From Gordoniibacillus chartarius (GTDB lineage Bacteria > Bacillota > Bacilli > Paenibacillales > NBRC-103111), in the NCBI RefSeq assembly GCF_042432825.1, contig NZ_JBHLWN010000024.1, positions 1-64,000 on the forward strand: a stretch of DNA of 64,000 nucleotides, given 5' to 3'. Below are positions 60,744-64,000 of the stretch, piece after piece. Position numbers and translations under genes: made by a program. Under the pieces are notes generated by a model that searched no databases, was not told where the DNA came from, and was given only the letters and a program-made list of their open reading frames with translations. Position 1 is the stretch's first letter; each line of letters begins with the position of its first letter.

Positions 60744-61550
60744 ATGAGTGTAACGGTCACGGCTTCGTCCCGGTCTGAAATCCCGGATGTCCGTCCGGAA
60801 GCGTTAGTGCGCATGGAGGATGTCGGGAAAGTGTATCCGAACGGTACCGTAGCGGTACAGCAGGCCGATTTGCATGTCGGTGAAGGCGAGTTTCTTTGTT
60901 TCGTCGGACCGTCGGGCTGCGGCAAATCCACGATTTTTAATATGATCGCAGGGCTGACCGATCCGACCTCCGGGCGGTTGTCCGTGCTCGGTACGTCTCC
61001 CAAGGAAGCTCGCAAGCGGAGCGAATTGGCCTTTGTTTTTCAGGAGCATACGCTGCTGCCATGGGCGAACTTGATCGATAACGTAACGATGCCGCTTACG
61101 CTCCGCGGAGTCCCGAAGAAGCGGCGCGTGGAGGAAGGGGAGCGGGTGCTCGAGCTGGTCGGTTTAAAGGACTATACGAAGGTGCTGCCCCGCCAGCTTT
61201 CGGGCGGGATGAAGATGAGGGTATCGATTGCCAGAGCGCTCGTTTCCAGACCCAAGCTGCTGCTTATGGACGAACCGTACGGGGCGCTTGACGAAATTAC
61301 CCGGCAAACGCTGCAGGACGAACTGCTCCGTATATGGCAGCAGGATCGGGCGATGTCGGTATTGTTCATCACGCACAATGTTTTCGAAGCGGTATATTTG
61401 TCGACACGGGTCGTCGTCATGACGCCGAGGCCGGGCAAAATAGCGGATATCGTCGATATCGATGTTCCGTTCCCCCGGACGGACGAATACCGGTCTTCAC
61501 CGGAATTCGGCAATTATGTAAGACAAGTGTCGGATGTCTTAAAGCATTAA
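60744..61550 (+). CDS. NitT/TauT-type ABC transporter ATPase
   Basis: ATP-binding subunit of a nitrate/sulfonate/taurine-type importer (SsuB/TauB group), 268 residues. Walker A 'GPSGCGKST' is near residue 57, signature 'LSGGMKMRVSIARAL' near 152, Walker B 'LLLMDEPYGALDE' near 172 and the switch His in 'FITHNVFEAVYL' near 208. ATG 60744 follows GGAGGG by seven bases. It opens an operon with permease, isochorismatase-like hydrolase, cupin and amidase. Transporters of this group also import pyrimidines, ureides and hydroxymethylpyrimidine. Confidence 0.92.
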   Translation: MSVTVTASSRSEIPDVRPEALVRMEDVGKVYPNGTVAVQQADLHVGEGEFLCFVGPSGCGKSTIFNMIAGLTDPTSGRLSVLGTSPKEARKRSELAFVFQEHTLLPWANLIDNVTMPLTLRGVPKKRRVEEGERVLELVGLKDYTKVLPRQLSGGMKMRVSIARALVSRPKLLLMDEPYGALDEITRQTLQDELLRIWQQDRAMSVLFITHNVFEAVYLSTRVVVMTPRPGKIADIVDIDVPFPRTDEYRSSPEFGNYVRQVSDVLKH

Positions 61551-61581
61551 TCGGATGAGTGCACGGGAAAGGAGAATGTCT

Positions 61582-62472
61582 ATGGATAAGCTGGCTGTGA
61601 GCCCGGCAATGTTGACGGAAATGAATGCCGCCGCTTTCGAAATCCGGATCTATGAGGAGCGCGAGGCGCACAAGAGGTCGTTCGATGAAAAATTCAACAA
61701 GGCTCTGGGGCGGATTTTGCCGCCGCTCGGCGTGTTTATTCTGGTTGTCGGACTTTGGGAGATCGTGCTGCAGCTTACCGGCATTAAGGCCTATTTGTTT
61801 CCCAAGCCTTCCGACATCGTGCAGGCGGCCGTCATGAACGCCTCCAATTTGGCGGTATCCGTCAGAACGACGGTGGCCGAGGCGGTTCTCGGCTTTGCGG
61901 CCAGTGTCGTGCTCGGGGTTGCTTTCGCGATTTTGCTCGCCCTGTCGAAGACGATCGAGCGGAGCGTGTACCCTTATGCGATCGTGCTGCAAACGATACC
62001 GATCGTGGCGGTCGCCCCGATCATCGTCATCTGGTTCGGCGCCGGGATGAACGCCATTGTCACGATTGCTTTTCTGATCAGCTTCTTCCCGATATTGTCC
62101 AATACGCTGATTGGCCTCAACGCGACGGAGCAAAACATGAAAAACTTGTTTTATTTGTACAACGCGACCAAGTGGCAGACGATATGGAAGCTGCGTTTTC
62201 CCGCCGCGCTCCCGTACATTATGGCCGGATTGAAAATATCGTGCTCCCTGTCGGTTGTCGGCGCCATCGTCGGCGAATACATCGCCGGCATCGGCGGATT
62301 GCAGGGCGGCCTGGGCTATGCGATTACCGTGGCGTCCACCCGGCTGCAGACCGCATATTTGTTCGCATGCGGCATCTCGGCGGCGCTGGTCGGCATCGTG
62401 TTCTTCCTGCTGATTAGTGCGCTCTCCAACCGGCTGCTCCGTTCGTGGCACGACTCGGCGATGAATGCTTGA
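61582..62472 (+). CDS. NitT/TauT-type ABC transporter permease
   Basis: Membrane subunit of the same importer, 296 residues, about six spans, with the ATPase-contact loop 'YNATKWQTIWKLRFPAALPYI' near residue 195 and the family segment 'PKPSDIVQAAVMN' near 75. The N-terminal 45 residues before the first span are longer and more charged than usual. ATG 61582 follows AAAGGAG by seven bases. The solute-binding protein expected with such a system is missing from the window and may lie beyond the right edge. Confidence 0.9.
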   Translation: MDKLAVSPAMLTEMNAAAFEIRIYEEREAHKRSFDEKFNKALGRILPPLGVFILVVGLWEIVLQLTGIKAYLFPKPSDIVQAAVMNASNLAVSVRTTVAEAVLGFAASVVLGVAFAILLALSKTIERSVYPYAIVLQTIPIVAVAPIIVIWFGAGMNAIVTIAFLISFFPILSNTLIGLNATEQNMKNLFYLYNATKWQTIWKLRFPAALPYIMAGLKISCSLSVVGAIVGEYIAGIGGLQGGLGYAITVASTRLQTAYLFACGISAALVGIVFFLLISALSNRLLRSWHDSAMNA

Positions 62473-62494
62473 CGGTCGGAAGGTGATGAGTGAG

Positions 62495-63274
62495 ATGAAC
62501 ACGCTCGGAAATTATAGGCTTCATTGGCGAGTTTCGCGGGAAGCGGCGGATCTTCGCCGGGAGCGCCGCCCGCAGGCGCCGGTCAGCTTCCCGGCCGAGC
62601 CGCAGCATCTGACGCTGGATTTGGAGCAATGTGCGATGATTGTCGTGGATATGCAGAACGATTTCTGCTCCCCCCAGGGGTGGCTTGGTTCGATCGGGGT
62701 CGACACGGCTGGGCTCCTGGCGCCGGTTCGGCCGCTGACGCTGCTGCTCCCGGAGCTAAGGCGTCTGCGAGTACCTGTCGTCTGGCTCAATTGGGGCAAT
62801 CGCGAAGACCGGATGAACTTGAGTCCTTCGGTGCTGCACGTATACGATCCCGACGGCGGCGGGAACGGAATCGGCAGTCCGCTGCCGGAGAGCGGCTCCC
62901 GCGTATTGGAGAAAGGGAGCTGGGGAGCGGCGCTGATCGATGAATTAACGGCGGAGCCGGACGACATTCATGTGGATAAATACCGGATGAGCGGCTTCTG
63001 GGATACGCCTTTGGACAGCATATTGCGAAATCTCGGTGTGAGCACGCTGTTGTTTGCGGGGGTTAATCTGGATCAATGCGTCATGCATACGCTGCAGGAT
63101 GCCGTGTGCCTCGGCTACGACGCCGTGCTGCTGGCGGATTGCTGCGCAACCAGCTCGCCGGATTATTGCAAGGAAGCGACATTTTACAACGTGAAAACGT
63201 GCTACGGCTTCGTGGCCGATTCCGGAGCCGTGCTTGCGGCGATGGAAGCTGCGGGCGGAAAGGGGAATGAGTAA
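62495..63274 (+). CDS. Isochorismatase-like cysteine hydrolase (amidohydrolase type)
   Basis: Cysteine hydrolase of the isochorismatase superfamily, 259 residues. The catalytic triad is visible: Asp52 in 'VVDMQNDF', Lys162 in 'VDKYRMSGFWDTPLD' and Cys195 in 'GVNLDQCV'. Members with Cys cleave amides such as N-carbamoylsarcosine, biuret, ureidoacrylate or nicotinamide, releasing ammonia; those that act on isochorismate lack it. ATG 62495 is preferred for the AAGGTG distance. It is followed by the cupin gene with one base of overlap. Confidence 0.86.
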   Translation: MNTLGNYRLHWRVSREAADLRRERRPQAPVSFPAEPQHLTLDLEQCAMIVVDMQNDFCSPQGWLGSIGVDTAGLLAPVRPLTLLLPELRRLRVPVVWLNWGNREDRMNLSPSVLHVYDPDGGGNGIGSPLPESGSRVLEKGSWGAALIDELTAEPDDIHVDKYRMSGFWDTPLDSILRNLGVSTLLFAGVNLDQCVMHTLQDAVCLGYDAVLLADCCATSSPDYCKEATFYNVKTCYGFVADSGAVLAAMEAAGGKGNE

Positions 63275-63702
63275 TGGCGATACCCGGTCTTGTGATTGGA
63301 CATTATGCTGACTGTCCGGTGCGTAAAATTTCCGAGAGCGATTCGAATAAGTTCGTGCTGCTGTGCGACGGCGGTCAGGCACCCTTCGTATCTGTCGTGG
63401 AAATCTTCGACGCAGGCGGCATGACGCCGCCTAACGAGCATGCCGAAGCCCATGAGTACTTCTATGTACTGGCCGGCGCAGGAGAGGCGATTGTCGGGGA
63501 GGAACGTACGGAAATTCGTGCAGGCTCTTTCTTTATCGTTCCGCCCGGACACAATCATCAGGTCATCAATACGGGCAAGGGGCGGCTGTACGTCCTGACA
63601 ACGATGGTGCCCGACGAGAAGTTCTCCGATCTGATCAAGGCCGGCCCGCAGGCGCGGCTCGATGAGGAGGATTTGGCTGTACTGGAAGGGATACTGCCGT
63701 AG
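63274..63702 (+). CDS. Small cupin-domain protein
   Basis: Single cupin barrel, 142 residues. The two cupin motifs are visible: 'PPNEHAEAHEYFYVLAGAGEAIV' pieces near residue 50-72, with His and Glu metal ligands, and 'GSFFIVPPGHNHQVINTGKG' near 88-107. It may be a metal-binding enzyme or a binding protein. ATG 63274 shares its A with the preceding stop codon (TAATG). The operon position suggests a step in the same nitrogen-compound pathway; cupins such as ureidoglycolate lyase act in ureide breakdown, but this one is not identifiable. Confidence 0.78.
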   Translation: MAIPGLVIGHYADCPVRKISESDSNKFVLLCDGGQAPFVSVVEIFDAGGMTPPNEHAEAHEYFYVLAGAGEAIVGEERTEIRAGSFFIVPPGHNHQVINTGKGRLYVLTTMVPDEKFSDLIKAGPQARLDEEDLAVLEGILP

Positions 63703-63740
63703 CCGGCAGCGGATCGTGCGGCGGGAAAGGAGGATGACGC

Positions 63741-64000
63741 ATGCGGAGCTTATGGAATGCTTATATAGATGAAGATTTGCGCATCGAGCCCTCGGGCGGC
63801 GGGGGGCTGCAGGGCATGACGTTTGCGGTCAAGGACGTGTTTGCGGTAAAGGGGCATGCGAATGCCGCCGGAAACCCGGCTTGGCTCGCTACGCATCAGC
63901 CCGCTGCGCAGCATGCGGATGCCGTGGAACGGCTGCTCTCTGTAGGGGCGAGACTAGAGGGCGCGACGCATACCGACGAGCTGATGTTCAGCCTGAACGG
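63741..64000 (+). CDS. Amidase signature family enzyme, 3' end cut by the window
   Basis: N-terminal 86 residues of an amidase. 'GMTFAVKDVFAVKG' near residues 25-38 contains the catalytic Lys31 of the Ser-cisSer-Lys triad, and 'LLSVGARLEGATHTDELMFSLNG' is the usual next segment; the two serines lie beyond the right edge. This variant ('DELMFSLNG') is closest to AMI1-like amidases, although other amidases such as AtzE or allophanate hydrolase cannot be excluded. ATG 63741 follows AAAGGAGG by seven to eight bases. Fifth gene of the operon. Confidence 0.87.
   Translation, partial: MRSLWNAYIDEDLRIEPSGGGGLQGMTFAVKDVFAVKGHANAAGNPAWLATHQPAAQHADAVERLLSVGARLEGATHTDELMFSLN

Noticed and set aside
1..64000. 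CRISPR arrays, transposases, prophage, tRNA or rRNA genes
   Set aside because: I saw no regularly spaced repeats, no DDE-type or recombinase motifs, no cloverleaf-like tRNA sequence and no rRNA-like conserved blocks in intergenic regions. Short or degenerate elements could be missed by eye.

Overview
The window looks like a chromosomal segment of a soil or plant-associated Firmicute close to Paenibacillus. Grounds are the strong GGAGG ribosome binding sites, GTG and TTG starts, YesM/YesN and AraC-type regulators with sensor domains, copper-amine-oxidase-type 'stalk' proteins, a FIMAH-type C-terminal domain and Lpl/Yte-type sugar transporters. This is inference from gene content; there is no rRNA or marker gene. 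I see no tRNA, rRNA, CRISPR array, insertion sequence or prophage.

Layout. (1) 0.1-6.2 kb: a peptide/nickel-type ABC importer (two permeases on the minus strand, a fused double ATPase on the plus strand) and an Ldh-family NAD(P) dehydrogenase. Both permeases carry unusual N-terminal extensions. (2) 6.2-14 kb: ordinary genes: a secreted protein of unknown role, a LysE exporter with a divergent LysR regulator, an aminoglycoside/ecdysteroid-kinase-like phosphotransferase, an AlaX-type tRNA editing protein and a chemotaxis receptor. (3) 14-45 kb: a large pectin (rhamnogalacturonan) utilisation region: acetylesterases, an LplBCA-type transporter, a YetA/PL26-like protein, an AraC regulator with sensor domain, an operon with an FGE-fold protein, a CE12-like esterase, a PL9-like lyase and a sugar isomerase/epimerase, a second sugar ABC transporter, a GH28-like protein, a YesM/YesN two-component system, a CapA-family protein and a GH88-type unsaturated glucuronyl hydrolase. 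(4) 44.8-51.9 kb: regulators and signalling, including a membrane Hpt/ATPase protein with a C-terminal CheX-like phosphatase domain beside a receiver-STAS-like protein. (5) 52-64 kb: a nitrogen-scavenging island: PucR regulator, split chromate-type transporter, Ntn-hydrolase of the gamma-glutamyltransferase family, CocE/NonD hydrolase, cytosine-deaminase-like amidohydrolase, flavodoxin-like protein, NitT/TauT-type ABC transporter, isochorismatase-like hydrolase, cupin and an amidase cut by the right edge.

Two regulatory patterns tie genes together. Five pectin-region promoters share an upstream box ending in (C/G)AT placed exactly 22 nt before a -10-like hexamer, usually with a second copy 19-31 bp further upstream; this suggests AraC/YesN-type activator sites. 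In the nitrogen island, each of the three transcription units starts next to a perfect TGTNA-N7-TNACA site, the GlnR/TnrA consensus, suggesting joint control by nitrogen status and PucR. Functions are assigned from recognised motifs and neighbourhood, without database searches.
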